NCBI RefSeq assembly: GCF_902833055.1
Contig: NZ_CADFEJ010000005.1
Coordinates: forward strand, 310,001-374,000
Source: Burkholderia territorii
GTDB taxonomy: Bacteria > Pseudomonadota > Gammaproteobacteria > Burkholderiales > Burkholderiaceae
Length of the DNA: 64,000 nucleotides
Direction of reading: 5' to 3'
In this document: one piece after another, positions 7,690 through 17,059 of the stretch
Layout: every line of letters starts with the position of its first letter
Numbering within the stretch: the first letter of the stretch is position 1
Position numbers and translations under genes: made by a program
Notes under the pieces: generated by a model
Seen by the model: only the letters and a program-made list of their open reading frames with translations
What the model was told of the DNA's origin: nothing
Database searches by the model: none

Positions 7690-10600
7690 ATGTGGATCGT
7701 CCGGCTGGCGTTGCGCAGGCCTTATACCTTCGTCGTGCTCGCACTGCTGATCTTCATCGCGGGACCGCTCGCGATCCTGCGCACGCCGACCGACATCTTC
7801 CCGAACATCGACATCCCGGTCGTCAGCATCGTCTGGTCGTACAACGGCTTCTCCGCCGAGGACATGGCCAAGCGGATCACGTCGAACTACGAGCGCGCGC
7901 TCACGTCCGACGTCGACGACATCGAGCACATCGAATCGCAGTCGCTGAACGGCGTGTCGGTCGTGAAGATCTTCTTCCACCCGGGCGCGGACATCAACCG
8001 CGCGATCGCGGAAGCCGCGAGCAATGCCGCGTCGATCCTGCGGATCCTGCCGCCCGGCACGCTGCCGCCGAACATCATCACGTACAACGCGTCGACGGTG
8101 CCGATCCTGCAGCTCGGGCTGTCGAGCGACACGCTCGCCGAGCAGCAGCTGTACGACCTCGGCAACAGCTTCATTCGCACGCAGCTCGCGACCGTCCAGG
8201 GCGCGGCCGTGCCGCTGCCGTTCGGCGGCAAGATCCGCCAGATCGTCGTCGATCTCGACACGCGCGCGCTGCAGGCGAAGGGGCTCGCGCCGATCGACGT
8301 CGTGAACGCGATCAACGCGCAGAACCTGATCCTGCCGGGCGGCACCGCGAAGATCGGCACGCGCGAGTACAACGTGCAGATGAACGGCAGCACGCAGACG
8401 GTCGCCGCGCTGAACAACCTGCCGGTGAAGACGATCGGCGGCAACGTAGTGTACGTGCGCGACGTCGCGCACGTTCGCGACGGCTACGCGCCGCAGACCA
8501 ACATCGTGCGCGCCGACGGCAAGCGCGCGGCGCTGCTGACCGTCGAGAAGACCGGCAGCGCGTCGACGCTGACGATCATCGATCAGGTCAAGGCCATGCT
8601 GCCGAAGATCGCGGCCGGCCTGCCGAAAGCATTGCACATCTCGACGCTCGGCGACCAGTCCGTGTTCGTGAAGGCGGCGATCCAGGGCGTCGTGCGCGAG
8701 GCGCTGATCGCCGCGTGCCTCACCGCGGTGATGATCCTGCTGTTCCTCGGCAGCTGGCGCGCGACGCTGATCATCGCGGTGTCGATTCCGCTCGCGGTGC
8801 TGACCTCGCTGCTCGCGCTCGCCGCGCTCGGCCAGACCATCAACATCATGACGCTCGGCGGGCTCGCGCTCGCGGTCGGGATTCTCGTCGACGACGCGAC
8901 CGTCGCGATCGAGAACATCACGCATCATCTCGAGCGCGGCGCGCCGCTCGAGGACGCGATCCTGACCGGCGCGGGCGAGATCGCAGTGCCGACCTTCGTG
9001 TCGACGCTGTCGATCTGCATCGTGTTCGTGCCGATGTTCCTGCTGCAAGGCGTCGCGCGCTATTTGTTCGTGCCGATGGCCGAGGCGGTGGTCTTCGCGA
9101 TGGTGGCGTCGTACTTCTTCTCGCGCACGCTGGTGCCGACGCTCGCGATGGTCCTGATGCGCGCGAAGGGGCAAGGCCGGCCGCCGCGCGGCGTGTTCGC
9201 GCGGATCGCGCGCTTTCAGGCCGCGTTCGAACATCGCTTCGAGGCCGTGCGGTTGCGCTATCGCGCGCTGCTGTCGGCCGCGATCGCGCGCCGCCGCCGT
9301 TTCGCGGCCGCGTTCCTGCTCGCATGCGCCGCATCGACCGCGCTGTTCGCGTTCGCCGGCCAGGACTTCTTCCCGTCGGTCGACACCGGCGAGATCCGCC
9401 TGCACCTGCGCGCGCCGACCGGCACGCGGATCGAGGAAACCGCGCGCCTGACCGACGAAGTCGAAGCACGCGTGCGCAACGTGATTCCCGCAAGCGACAT
9501 CGCAAGCGTACTCGACAACATCGGCGTGCCGGTAAGCGGGATCAACCTCACGTACGACTCGTCCGACCCGGTCGGCACCGAGGATGCGGACGTGCTGATC
9601 ACGCTGAAGCCGAACCACGCGCCCACGGCCGCCTACGTCGCGAAGCTGCGCAACCTGCTCGCGCAGTCGTTCCCGGGCGTCACGTTCGCGTTCCTGCCGG
9701 CCGACATCGTCAGCCAGATCCTCAACTTCGGGCTGCCCGCGCCGATCGACATCCAGATCGTCGGCAACAAGCTCGACCAGAACCGCGCGGTCGCGAACGC
9801 GCTGCTCGCGAAGCTGCGCGGCGTGCGCGGCCTCGTCGACGCGCGCATCCAGCAGCCGGGCGACGAGCCGGCGATCGACGTGAACGTGGATCGCACCAAG
9901 GCGATCCAGGCGGGCCTCGAACAACGCGACGTCGCGCAAAACCTGCTGATCGCGCTGTCCGGCAGCTCGCAAACGACGCCGAACTTCTGGCTCGACCCGC
10001 GCAACGGTGTCAGCTACCCGCTGATCGTGCAGGCACCGCAGTATTCGGTCGATTCGCTGCAGGCGCTCGCGAACGTGCCGCTGCCGGCCGGCATCGCGCG
10101 TTCGCCGCAGACGCCGGCCGGCGGTCCGGCCGCCGGCGCCCCCGCGCAGAACCTGCTCGGCGCGCTCGGCAGCTTCTCGCGCGCGACGCAGCAGGCGGTC
10201 GTCTCGCACTACAACGTCCAGCCGGCGCTCGACATCTTCGCGTCGGTGCAGGGGCGCGATCTTGGCGGCGTCACGGCCGACGTGGCGAAGCTCGTTGACG
10301 AGGCGCGCGCACAGCTGCCGCCCGGCTCGTCGATCGTGCTGCGCGGCCAGGTGCAGGCAATGCACGAGTCGTTCGCCGGGCTGCTCGGCGGCCTCGCGCT
10401 CGCGATCGCACTCGTCTACCTGCTGATGGTCGTCAACTTCCAGTCCTGGCTCGATCCGCTCGTGATCGTCGGCGGCCTGCCCGCGTCGCTCGCCGGCATC
10501 GCGTGGATGCTGTTCGTCACGCGCACGACGCTGTCGGTGCCCGCACTGACCGGCACGATCCTGTGCATCGGCATCGCGACCGCGAACAGCATCCTGGTCG

Positions 10601-10920
10601 TCAATGCGGCGCGCGAGCTGATCGCGGGCGGCGCGCCGCCGTGGCAGGCCGCGCTCGATGCGGGCTTCAGCCGCTTCCGCCCGGTGGTAATGACCGCGCT
10701 CGCGATGCTCATCGGCATGCTGCCGATGGCGCTCGGCCTCGGCGACGGCGGCGAGCAGAACGCGCCGCTCGGCCGCGCGGTGATCGGCGGCCTTGCGTTC
10801 GGCACGCTGTCGACGCTGCTGTTCGTGCCCGTCCTGTTCGGCTTCGTCCATGCGTGGCTCGAGCGGCGCCGCGACGCGGCCGCCGCACGCCGCGCGCCGG
10901 ACACGCCGGCGTTGTCCTGA
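7690..10920 (+). CDS. RND efflux pump, inner membrane permease subunit
   Basis: A 1076-residue proton-driven transporter of the AcrB/MexF superfamily, the expected length. TM1 is at residues 10-30, followed by the conserved TPTDIFPNIDIPVVSIVW segment. The large periplasmic loop follows, and then TM2-6 from about 340. TM4 carries the proton-relay acid pair (GGLALAVGILVDDATVAIEN, near residue 395-410). TM7 starts near 535 (ACAASTALFAFAG) and TM8-12 fill 890-1055. Lack of the heavy-metal (CusA) methionine pattern points to organic substrates, but this is uncertain. It is first in an operon permease-adaptor-outer membrane factor, an order reversed from the usual adaptor-permease order. Confidence 0.93.
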   Translation: MWIVRLALRRPYTFVVLALLIFIAGPLAILRTPTDIFPNIDIPVVSIVWSYNGFSAEDMAKRITSNYERALTSDVDDIEHIESQSLNGVSVVKIFFHPGADINRAIAEAASNAASILRILPPGTLPPNIITYNASTVPILQLGLSSDTLAEQQLYDLGNSFIRTQLATVQGAAVPLPFGGKIRQIVVDLDTRALQAKGLAPIDVVNAINAQNLILPGGTAKIGTREYNVQMNGSTQTVAALNNLPVKTIGGNVVYVRDVAHVRDGYAPQTNIVRADGKRAALLTVEKTGSASTLTIIDQVKAMLPKIAAGLPKALHISTLGDQSVFVKAAIQGVVREALIAACLTAVMILLFLGSWRATLIIAVSIPLAVLTSLLALAALGQTINIMTLGGLALAVGILVDDATVAIENITHHLERGAPLEDAILTGAGEIAVPTFVSTLSICIVFVPMFLLQGVARYLFVPMAEAVVFAMVASYFFSRTLVPTLAMVLMRAKGQGRPPRGVFARIARFQAAFEHRFEAVRLRYRALLSAAIARRRRFAAAFLLACAASTALFAFAGQDFFPSVDTGEIRLHLRAPTGTRIEETARLTDEVEARVRNVIPASDIASVLDNIGVPVSGINLTYDSSDPVGTEDADVLITLKPNHAPTAAYVAKLRNLLAQSFPGVTFAFLPADIVSQILNFGLPAPIDIQIVGNKLDQNRAVANALLAKLRGVRGLVDARIQQPGDEPAIDVNVDRTKAIQAGLEQRDVAQNLLIALSGSSQTTPNFWLDPRNGVSYPLIVQAPQYSVDSLQALANVPLPAGIARSPQTPAGGPAAGAPAQNLLGALGSFSRATQQAVVSHYNVQPALDIFASVQGRDLGGVTADVAKLVDEARAQLPPGSSIVLRGQVQAMHESFAGLLGGLALAIALVYLLMVVNFQSWLDPLVIVGGLPASLAGIAWMLFVTRTTLSVPALTGTILCIGIATANSILVVNAARELIAGGAPPWQAALDAGFSRFRPVVMTALAMLIGMLPMALGLGDGGEQNAPLGRAVIGGLAFGTLSTLLFVPVLFGFVHAWLERRRDAAAARRAPDTPALS

Positions 10921-10969
10921 GCACGGTTTCACCTCGACTCCCTTCGCCTCGCCCGACCTCGAACCCATC

Positions 10970-12313
10970 ATGAACGACTCGATCGAACCTCTCGCCCCGC
11001 CGCCGGCCGCCGAAGCGGACACGGCGCCGCCGATTGCACGCGGCACGACACCCGGCACGTCGCCCTCCCGCCGCAGCCGCAAGCTGGTCGTCCCACTGGC
11101 CGGCATCGCGGCAGCCGCCGCGCTGCTCGCGATCGCCATCGTGCCGCGCATCGACGCGCGCGCCGCGCAGCGCATGCAGGTGGCCGCGCAGCAGGCATTG
11201 CCGGTGTCGGTGATCCTGCCGGGCACCGCGCCCGCCGATCAGACGCTGACGCTGCCGGGCGCGGTGATGCCGTATGCCGAAGCGTCGATCTACGCGCGCA
11301 CGAGCGGCTACATCGCGCACTGGAACGTCGACATCGGCGCGCACGTGAAGGCCGGCGCGACGCTCGCGCAGATCGCCGCGCCCGATCTCGATGCGCAGTT
11401 GCGGCAGGCACGCGCCGATGCGGCCACCGCACAGGCGAACTACGACTATGCGAAATCGACCGCGCAGCGCTGGCAGGAGATGCTGAAGACGCAATCCGTG
11501 TCGCAGCAGGACGCCGACACGAAGGTCGCCGACATGAACGCGAAGCGCGCGATGCTGGCCTCCGCGCAGGCAAACGTCGCGCACCTCGGCGAACTGGTGT
11601 CGTACGAATCGGTCACGGCCCCGTTCGACGGCGTGATCACCGCACGCAATGTCGACGTCGGCACGCTCGTCACCGCGGGCGGCACGCCGGGCAGCCCCGG
11701 CCTGTCCGGCGAGCTGTTCCATCTCGAACAGACGGGCACGCTGCGCGTATTCGTCGATGTGCCGCAGGACAGCGCGGGCGGCGTGACGGCCGGCACGGCG
11801 GTCTACCTGACCACGCAGCAGTATCCGGGCCGGCGTTTCGCCGCGCGTGTCGCGCGCAGCGCGGGCGCGATCGATCCGGTCACGCGCACGCTGCGCGTCG
11901 AGATCGACGTCGACAACCGCGCCGGCGCACTGCTGCCCGGCGCGTATGCGCAGGCGCACCTGCTCGTGCCGGCCGCGACATCCGCGTTCGAGCTGCCGGT
12001 CAGCGCGCTTCTGTTCCGGCCGAACGGCGTGACGGTCGCAACCGTCGGCGCGAACGGCACCGCCGCGCTGAAGACCGTGCAGATCGGCCGCGATTTCGGC
12101 ACGCACGTCGAGATCGTGGCGGGGCTCGCCGCGAACGATCGCGTGATCGACAACCCCGGCGATTCGATCGCGTCGGGCGAAGCCGTGAAGATCGTGTCCG
12201 TCGCACACGACAAAACGCCGGCCATGTCGGCAGACTCGACGACCGGTTCGGCGGCAACGCCCGCCGCCGCTGCATCGGCGCGCGCCGCCGGTGCGGCGCC
12301 GGCTCGCGGCTGA
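10970..12313 (+). CDS. RND efflux periplasmic adaptor (membrane fusion protein)
   Basis: A 447-residue protein. The Ala/Pro-rich N-terminal tail precedes one transmembrane helix (LVVPLAGIAAAAALLAIAIV, about residues 42-62). The lipoyl/barrel-sandwich half (ASIYARTSGYIAHWNVDIGA) follows near residue 103, then an alpha-helical hairpin (QLRQARADAATAQANYDYAK, about 143-205), the second lipoyl half (VTAPFDGVITARNVDVGTLV) and a beta-barrel domain. It links the inner membrane pump to the outer membrane channel. The start lies 49 bp after the permease stop. The C-terminus is a low-complexity Ala-rich tail. Confidence 0.92.
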   Translation: MNDSIEPLAPPPAAEADTAPPIARGTTPGTSPSRRSRKLVVPLAGIAAAAALLAIAIVPRIDARAAQRMQVAAQQALPVSVILPGTAPADQTLTLPGAVMPYAEASIYARTSGYIAHWNVDIGAHVKAGATLAQIAAPDLDAQLRQARADAATAQANYDYAKSTAQRWQEMLKTQSVSQQDADTKVADMNAKRAMLASAQANVAHLGELVSYESVTAPFDGVITARNVDVGTLVTAGGTPGSPGLSGELFHLEQTGTLRVFVDVPQDSAGGVTAGTAVYLTTQQYPGRRFAARVARSAGAIDPVTRTLRVEIDVDNRAGALLPGAYAQAHLLVPAATSAFELPVSALLFRPNGVTVATVGANGTAALKTVQIGRDFGTHVEIVAGLAANDRVIDNPGDSIASGEAVKIVSVAHDKTPAMSADSTTGSAATPAAAASARAAGAAPARG

Positions 12314-12320
12314 TCCGCTC

Positions 12321-13892
12321 ATGAACACTCACGAGATACTCGCCATGCCCTTCGCCCGTCCGCTCCCGTTCGCCCGGCGCGTCGTCGTACCCGGTGTCGC
12401 CGCCGCCCTGACCGCGTTGTCCGCGTGCTCGACGCTGCCTGCCTATTCACCACCCGCCGTCGCGGTTCCCGCGCACTATGCCGGGGTTGTGGCTGCGGGC
12501 GTACCGGCTGCGGGCGTACCGGCTGCACAGCCCGGCTGGAACGTTGCATCGCCAGCTGACACCGCATCGCGCGGCACATGGTGGACCGTTTTCGACGATC
12601 CCGTCCTGAACAAACTCGAAGCGCGCGTCGACGTATCGAACCAGACCGTGAAAAAAGCCGTCGCCGATCTTCAGCAGGCGCGCGCGATGGTCGACTACCA
12701 GCATGCGGGATTCCTGCCGACGATCACGGCCGGCGTCGCGCAGAGCCGCGCACGCGTGTCGCGCAACAAGCTCGGCTCGTCGCTCGCGGGCAAGACGACG
12801 CCCGACTACCAGGCCGGCGTGGCGGCGAGCTGGGAGCCCGACGTATTCGGCCGCGTGCACGATGCGGTGACGAGCGCACAGGCGAACGCCGCTGCGAGCG
12901 CGGCCGACGTGCAGGCCGTGAAGCTGTCGGTCACGGCCGAACTCGCAACCGACTATTTCGCGCTGCGCTCGCTCGATACGCAGAAGCAACTGCTCGACGA
13001 TACGGTACGCGCGTATGCGGACGCGCTGAACCTGCTGAAACAGCAGCTCGCGGCCGGCGCGATCGACGCATCGGCGGTTGCCCAAGCCGCGACGCAGCTG
13101 GAAACGACGCGCACGCAGGACACCGACATCGACGCGTCCCGCGCCCAGCTTCAGCATGCGATCGCGACGCTCGTCGGCGAAAGCGCGTCGACGTTCACGC
13201 TGGCGCCGCGCGTGCAATCGTTCGACGTGCCGGCGATTCCGGCCGGCGTGCCGTCGCAGTTGCTCGAACGGCGGCCCGACATCGCGGCGGCCGAGCGCCG
13301 CGTCGCGGCCGCGAATGCGCAGATCGGCGCAGCGCGCGCCGCATTCTTTCCCGATCTCGTGCTGTCGGCGAGCACCGGGCTCGAAAGCGGTTTCTTCGCG
13401 CCGTGGCTGAGCGCGCCGAGCCTGTTCTGGTCGCTCGGCTCGCAGCTTGCCGGCACGCTGTTCGATGGCGGGCGCCGCAGCGCGTCGCTGCGCGCCGCGC
13501 ATGCGCAATACGACGGCACGGTCGCCGATTACCGGCAGACCGTACTCGCCGCGTTCCAGCAGGTCGAGGATCAACTTTCCACGCTCGATGCGCTCGCGTC
13601 GGAAGCAGACAGCCAGCAACGCGCGACCGACGCCGCCGACCTGTCGCTGAAACTGACGACCAACCGCTTCGAGGCGGGCGCCGTCAGCTACCTCGACGTC
13701 GTGACCGCGCAGACGATTGCCCTGTCGAACCGACGGCTGGCCGATCAGATCGCCGCGCGCCGGATGGAGGCGGCGGTCACGCTGCTGACGGCGCTCGGCG
13801 GCGGCTGGAACACGGCCGAGAATAAGGATGCGAACGCAACGAGCGCCGCGCCCGCGGCCGCTACGTCGTCGGCGAAGGCGTCGGTGTCTTGA
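12321..13892 (+). CDS. outer membrane efflux lipoprotein (NodT/OprM family)
   Basis: A 523-residue TolC-type outer membrane channel. The N-terminus (about 36 residues) ends in LTALSAC, a lipobox, so the mature protein is a lipid-anchored OprM-like factor. Two outer-membrane-efflux repeats follow: WWTVFDDPVLNKLEARVDVS near residue 90, and in the second half SQLLERRPDIAAAERRVAAA near 313, the typical NodT signature. It completes the tripartite pump. An ATG at 12345 is an alternative start. A 15 bp in-frame tandem repeat lies just after the lipobox. The 3' end overlaps the convergent histidine kinase gene by 32 bp. Confidence 0.92.
   Translation: MNTHEILAMPFARPLPFARRVVVPGVAAALTALSACSTLPAYSPPAVAVPAHYAGVVAAGVPAAGVPAAQPGWNVASPADTASRGTWWTVFDDPVLNKLEARVDVSNQTVKKAVADLQQARAMVDYQHAGFLPTITAGVAQSRARVSRNKLGSSLAGKTTPDYQAGVAASWEPDVFGRVHDAVTSAQANAAASAADVQAVKLSVTAELATDYFALRSLDTQKQLLDDTVRAYADALNLLKQQLAAGAIDASAVAQAATQLETTRTQDTDIDASRAQLQHAIATLVGESASTFTLAPRVQSFDVPAIPAGVPSQLLERRPDIAAAERRVAAANAQIGAARAAFFPDLVLSASTGLESGFFAPWLSAPSLFWSLGSQLAGTLFDGGRRSASLRAAHAQYDGTVADYRQTVLAAFQQVEDQLSTLDALASEADSQQRATDAADLSLKLTTNRFEAGAVSYLDVVTAQTIALSNRRLADQIAARRMEAAVTLLTALGGGWNTAENKDANATSAAPAAATSSAKASVS
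12492..12526 (+). repeat. 15 bp in-frame tandem repeat in the efflux lipoprotein gene
   Basis: GCTGCGGGCGTACCG occurs twice in direct succession (12492-12506, 12507-12521) and starts a third time. It encodes AAGVPAAGVPAA, a flexible linker just after the acylated cysteine. As the unit is a multiple of three, copy changes would alter linker length without breaking the frame. Confidence 0.8.
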
Positions 13893-15345
13893 CGAACGTG
13901 AGGATGAAGCGCGTTCCGGCCGCGTCGCTTTCGACGCGTGCCGTGCCGCCATGCAGCTCCATCACCGAACGCACGATCGCGAGGCCGAGCCCGGCCGTGC
14001 CGCCCGGCCCGCCACCGCTGCGCGCGGGGTCGCCGCGCACGAAGCGTTCGAACACGCGCGGCAGCAGCGCGGGATCGATCGGCTCGCCCGGGTTCGACAC
14101 GACGACGCGCACTGCGTCCGCCGTTTCGTCGACGGCCAGCGTGATGATGCCGCCCGCCGGTGTATAACGCAGCGCATTCGCCAGCAGGTTGCTGACCGCG
14201 CGGCGGAACAGCTCGAGGTCGGCGATCAGCTGGCCGTGCCCGGCGACATGCAGCGTCGAGCCGGCTTCGTCGGCCAGCCCTTCGAAATAACCGGCGATGC
14301 GCGTCAGTTCCTCATGCACGTCGAAGGCGCGTTGCCGCGTGACGAAGCCCGGATGCTCGGCACGCGCGAGAAACAGCACATTCTCGATCATCCGCGCGAG
14401 GCGGTCGTATTCCTCGAGATTCGACTCGAGCAGCGCCTGGTATTCGTCGACGGAGCGCGGCCGTGCGAGCGCCACCTCGGTCGCGCCGCGCATGTTGTTC
14501 AGCGGCGTGCGCAGGTCGTGCGCGAGATCCGCGCTGAATTGCGACAGGTGCCCGAACGCTTGCTGCAAGCGTCCGAGCATCGCGTTCTGCGCGTCGACCA
14601 GCGCCGTCAGCTCGCGCGGCGCGCGCGACGCGTCGAGCCGCGTATCGAGCTTGTCGACGGTGATTCGCCCCGTGTTCGAGACAATCTCGCGCAGTGGCGC
14701 GAGCGACGTGCGGATCAACCAGTAGCTGAGCAGCATCGCGAACAGCGCGCCGAGGCCGCCGGCAATCTTCAGTTTGTCGCGGTAGCCGTCGAGCAATTCG
14801 GTGCGATCGCTCATGTTGCGCGCGACCGCGATCCGGATCTTCGTACCGTCGCGCAATTGCGCATCCGTTACGACGCCGCGCACGGCCGTGCCGCCGTCGG
14901 CGGTCCACGTCACGATCCGGTCGGCGGTAATCCGCTCGTTCGCGGGTACGGGCATCGCGTGCGGCGGCAACAGGTCGACATCGGGCAACGCAGGCGACGC
15001 CGCACCCGGCGCGGCATCCCGCGCATCTTCCGGGTCGGTGCGCCGGACGTTGTGGCGCGCGAGCACGTGGCCCTGCCCGTCGACGACGGCCAGCGACAGC
15101 GCCTCGTTGCCGAGCACCTGGCTCGTCAGCCGGTCCGCATGCGTGCGCACCGCGTCGAGCGAATCGAGTTCGCCGGCCAGCCGCCGCGTATGCCGCGCGG
15201 CGAGCACGATGTCGAGGTCGTCCTGCGCGCTGACCTGCCGTTCGAGGCCCGTGTACGCGTATGCGCCGACGAGCGCGAATACCGCGAGCGTGGTCGCGCC
15301 GAATGCGAGCGCGAGCGTCGTGCCGATCGAGCGGGCGCGCGTCAC
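13861..15345 (-). CDS. heavy-metal-type sensor histidine kinase (CusS/IrlS-like)
   Basis: A 494-residue inner membrane kinase. TM1 is at residues 10-32, a periplasmic sensor region at about 33-192, TM2 at about 194-212, then HAMP and HisKA with phospho-acceptor H276 ([15 protein letters not shown]). The HATPase domain has an N box ([10 protein letters not shown]) and G boxes ([20 protein letters not shown]). The start is the GTG at 15345, overlapping the TGA of the response regulator (GTGA). The layout is that of CusS/CopS/IrlS kinases, known to sense metals. It is convergent with the RND pump, and the matching operator repeats suggest the system controls that pump. Confidence 0.88.
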   Translation of the reverse strand: MTRARSIGTTLALAFGATTLAVFALVGAYAYTGLERQVSAQDDLDIVLAARHTRRLAGELDSLDAVRTHADRLTSQVLGNEALSLAVVDGQGHVLARHNVRRTDPEDARDAAPGAASPALPDVDLLPPHAMPVPANERITADRIVTWTADGGTAVRGVVTDAQLRDGTKIRIAVARNMSDRTELLDGYRDKLKIAGGLGALFAMLLSYWLIRTSLAPLREIVSNTGRITVDKLDTRLDASRAPRELTALVDAQNAMLGRLQQAFGHLSQFSADLAHDLRTPLNNMRGATEVALARPRSVDEYQALLESNLEEYDRLARMIENVLFLARAEHPGFVTRQRAFDVHEELTRIAGYFEGLADEAGSTLHVAGHGQLIADLELFRRAVSNLLANALRYTPAGGIITLAVDETADAVRVVVSNPGEPIDPALLPRVFERFVRGDPARSGGGPGGTAGLGLAIVRSVMELHGGTARVESDAAGTRFILTFVKTPTPSPTT

Positions 15346-16019
15346 GCGCCGTCCTTCGGCTCGAGCACGTAGCCCACGCCGCGCACCGTGTGAATCAGCT
15401 TGACCGCGAAATCGTCGTCGATCTTCGCGCGCAGCCGCCGGATCGCGACTTCGACGACGTTGGTGTCGCTGTCGAAATTCATGTCCCACACGTACGATGC
15501 GATCTGCGTGCGGCTCAGCACCTCGCCTTGCCGGCGCGCCAGCAGCTGCAGCAACGAGAATTCGCGCGGCGTCAGGTCGATCCGCACCGTGCCGCGCTTC
15601 ACGCGGCGGCGCACGACGTCGATTTCCAGATCGCCCACCGCAATGCGCTCCGTCTCGCGCGGCGGCCCGCGGCGCGCGAGCGTGCGAATGCGCGCGAGCA
15701 GTTCGACGAACGCGAACGGTTTCACGAGGTAATCGTCGGCGCCGAGCTCGAGGCCGTGCACGCGGTCCTGCACGTCGTCGCGCGCGGTCAGGAAAAGCAC
15801 GGGCGTCGCATGCGTGTCGCGCAGCCGCTTGAGCACGCTCCAGCCGTCGAGCACGGGCAGCATCACGTCGAGCACGATCACGTCGTAGCTTTCCTCCTGC
15901 GCAAGCGTCAGCCCCTCGCCGCCGTCCTTCGCGAGATCGACGCTGAATCCGGATTCCTCGAGGCCCTTCTTGAGGTACGCGCCGGTCTTCGGTTCGTCTT
16001 CGACTATCAGGATGCGCAT
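15342..16019 (-). CDS. OmpR-type response regulator (CopR/CusR/IrlR-like)
   Basis: A 225-residue regulator. The receiver domain has acidic residues E7/D8, phospho-acceptor D51 ([14 protein letters not shown]) and K102 ([10 protein letters not shown]). The C-terminal winged helix has the family sequence [20 protein letters not shown] and ends [16 protein letters not shown]. This form is characteristic of heavy-metal response regulators. It is the first gene of the pair, with the kinase read from an overlapping GTG. The perfect inverted repeat at 16097-16114, 78 bp upstream, is a likely autoregulatory site. Confidence 0.92.
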   Translation of the reverse strand: MRILIVEDEPKTGAYLKKGLEESGFSVDLAKDGGEGLTLAQEESYDVIVLDVMLPVLDGWSVLKRLRDTHATPVLFLTARDDVQDRVHGLELGADDYLVKPFAFVELLARIRTLARRGPPRETERIAVGDLEIDVVRRRVKRGTVRIDLTPREFSLLQLLARRQGEVLSRTQIASYVWDMNFDSDTNVVEVAIRRLRAKIDDDFAVKLIHTVRGVGYVLEPKDGA

Positions 16020-16096
16020 GGTCGCTCCGTCGCATTCGGTGGTGGCATGCGCCGATGTTACAGGGAAACGCCGCGCGCATCCGTGCGAGCCGCGCT

Positions 16097-16114
16097 GATT
16101 ACGAAACTGTAATC
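16097..16114. promoter_or_regulatory. perfect inverted repeat GATTAC-N6-GTAATC
   Basis: The repeat lies between the divergent response regulator (starts 16019) and DUF4148 (starts 16205) genes. CopR/CusR-type regulators bind spaced inverted repeats of similar size in their own promoters. The near-identical GATAAC-N6-GTAATC at 7581-7598 in front of the RND operon supports a shared regulator. Confidence 0.7.
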
Positions 16115-16204
16115 AACGGGTCAGTGTGGTGACGGCCGCGGAATCCAGAATTCAACGCGTGGGCCCGCCCACTCGACCGTTCATTCATTCGCCAGGGAGT
16201 TGCC

Positions 16205-16462
16205 ATGAAACTCGTCGCCGCCTTCGCCGTTGCCGCACTGAGCCTGCCGTTCGGCACGCAAGCCTTCGCCCAGTCCAACCAGGCGCCCGTCACGCGCGCC
16301 GAAGTCCGCCAACAGCTGATCGATGCGGAAGCCGACGGCCTGCTGCCGTCGAACCGGAACGACTACCCGCCGTCATCGGCCGAGATTGCGCACAACCGGG
16401 CGCTTCATGCGGCTCGCCTGCATGACGGGTGGCCGAGCGCAACGACGACGGCCGAAAATTGA
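16205..16462 (+). CDS. DUF4148 small secreted protein
   Basis: An 85-residue protein with a signal peptide (MKLVAAFAVAALSLPFGTQA, cut near FAQ) and the DUF4148 core VTRAEVRQQLIDAEADGLLP followed by NDYPPSSAEIAHN. AGGGAG lies upstream of the ATG. It is divergent from the two-component system across the operator at 16097-16114. It is similar in layout to the DUF4148 gene at 7142-7420, which sits next to a matching operator, so both are probably outputs of the same regulator. Function is unknown. Confidence 0.8.
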   Translation: MKLVAAFAVAALSLPFGTQAFAQSNQAPVTRAEVRQQLIDAEADGLLPSNRNDYPPSSAEIAHNRALHAARLHDGWPSATTTAEN

Positions 16463-16670
16463 CTTCAACCGCGAGTTGCTCACCGAAGCAGGCGCGGAAA
16501 AGCTGCCGAAGTCGGGCGTTGTCGATATCCGTAAAAGTGCCGACAACGCCCGCATTCAACGTGATGCATTTGCCGGAAACCTGCCACGGTTACGCGAGCG
16601 TGCTGGGATCACACGGCGCTGGGTCCATCAGCGGTGACGATCGAAAGGCCACCGCGAAGAAGGGATTCGG

Positions 16671-16889
16671 CTATTCGTCGTGGCTGACGATGACCAGAAT
16701 TTCCGCCTGCGTAGTGCCGAGGCTGCGCGTGCGGTGCGGGATGAGTGCGTTGAAATAGACCGAATCGCCGGTCCTGAGTTGTACCGTCTCGTTTGGGAAT
16801 TCGATTTCGACGCGGCCCTGGTGCACGAACAGGAATTCCTCGCCTTCATGCTCGCGGAACGTCGGCGCGACGCCGGCTGGACAGTTCAT
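16671..16889 (-). pseudogene. C-terminal cupin remnant of an XRE-cupin regulator
   Basis: A 72-residue frame whose body (EHEGEEFLFVHQGRVEIEFP, RTGDSVYFNALIPHRTRSLG) is the cupin half of the XRE-cupin transcription factors, which are normally 180-220 residues with an N-terminal helix-turn-helix. An in-frame stop immediately precedes the ATG at 16889, and no DNA-binding half is found upstream. It may be a short free-standing cupin, but truncation by deletion is more likely. It is divergent from the epoxide hydrolase gene, which the full-length regulator may once have controlled. Confidence 0.6.
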
Positions 16890-17059
16890 TCAAATGTATC
16901 GCCATGTATCTGCATAACCGTTACATACAGAAATACACGAATCGGCAGGCAGTCGACAAATCCCGGATACACGAGCCGAGCACAGTACTCCCACGCGAGC
17001 GCAAGACGCGACGCGGTTCGCGACTGTCACCCGTAAATCAAATTCCTGGGAGAGCCTCC

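Noticed and set aside
7417-11226. A 1269-residue open frame on the minus strand
   Set aside because: It is antisense to the RND permease and adaptor genes, very rich in Arg/His/Asp, and without domains: a typical shadow frame in high-GC DNA.
13861-16080. A single 739-residue frame covering kinase and regulator
   Set aside because: Its upper part is an out-of-frame Arg-rich reading of the response regulator gene. The kinase starts at the GTG at 15345.
16793-17059. An upstream extension of the epoxide hydrolase
   Set aside because: The added residues lack family similarity and would bury the signal peptide; a ribosome site and the ATG at 17060 give a sensible start.
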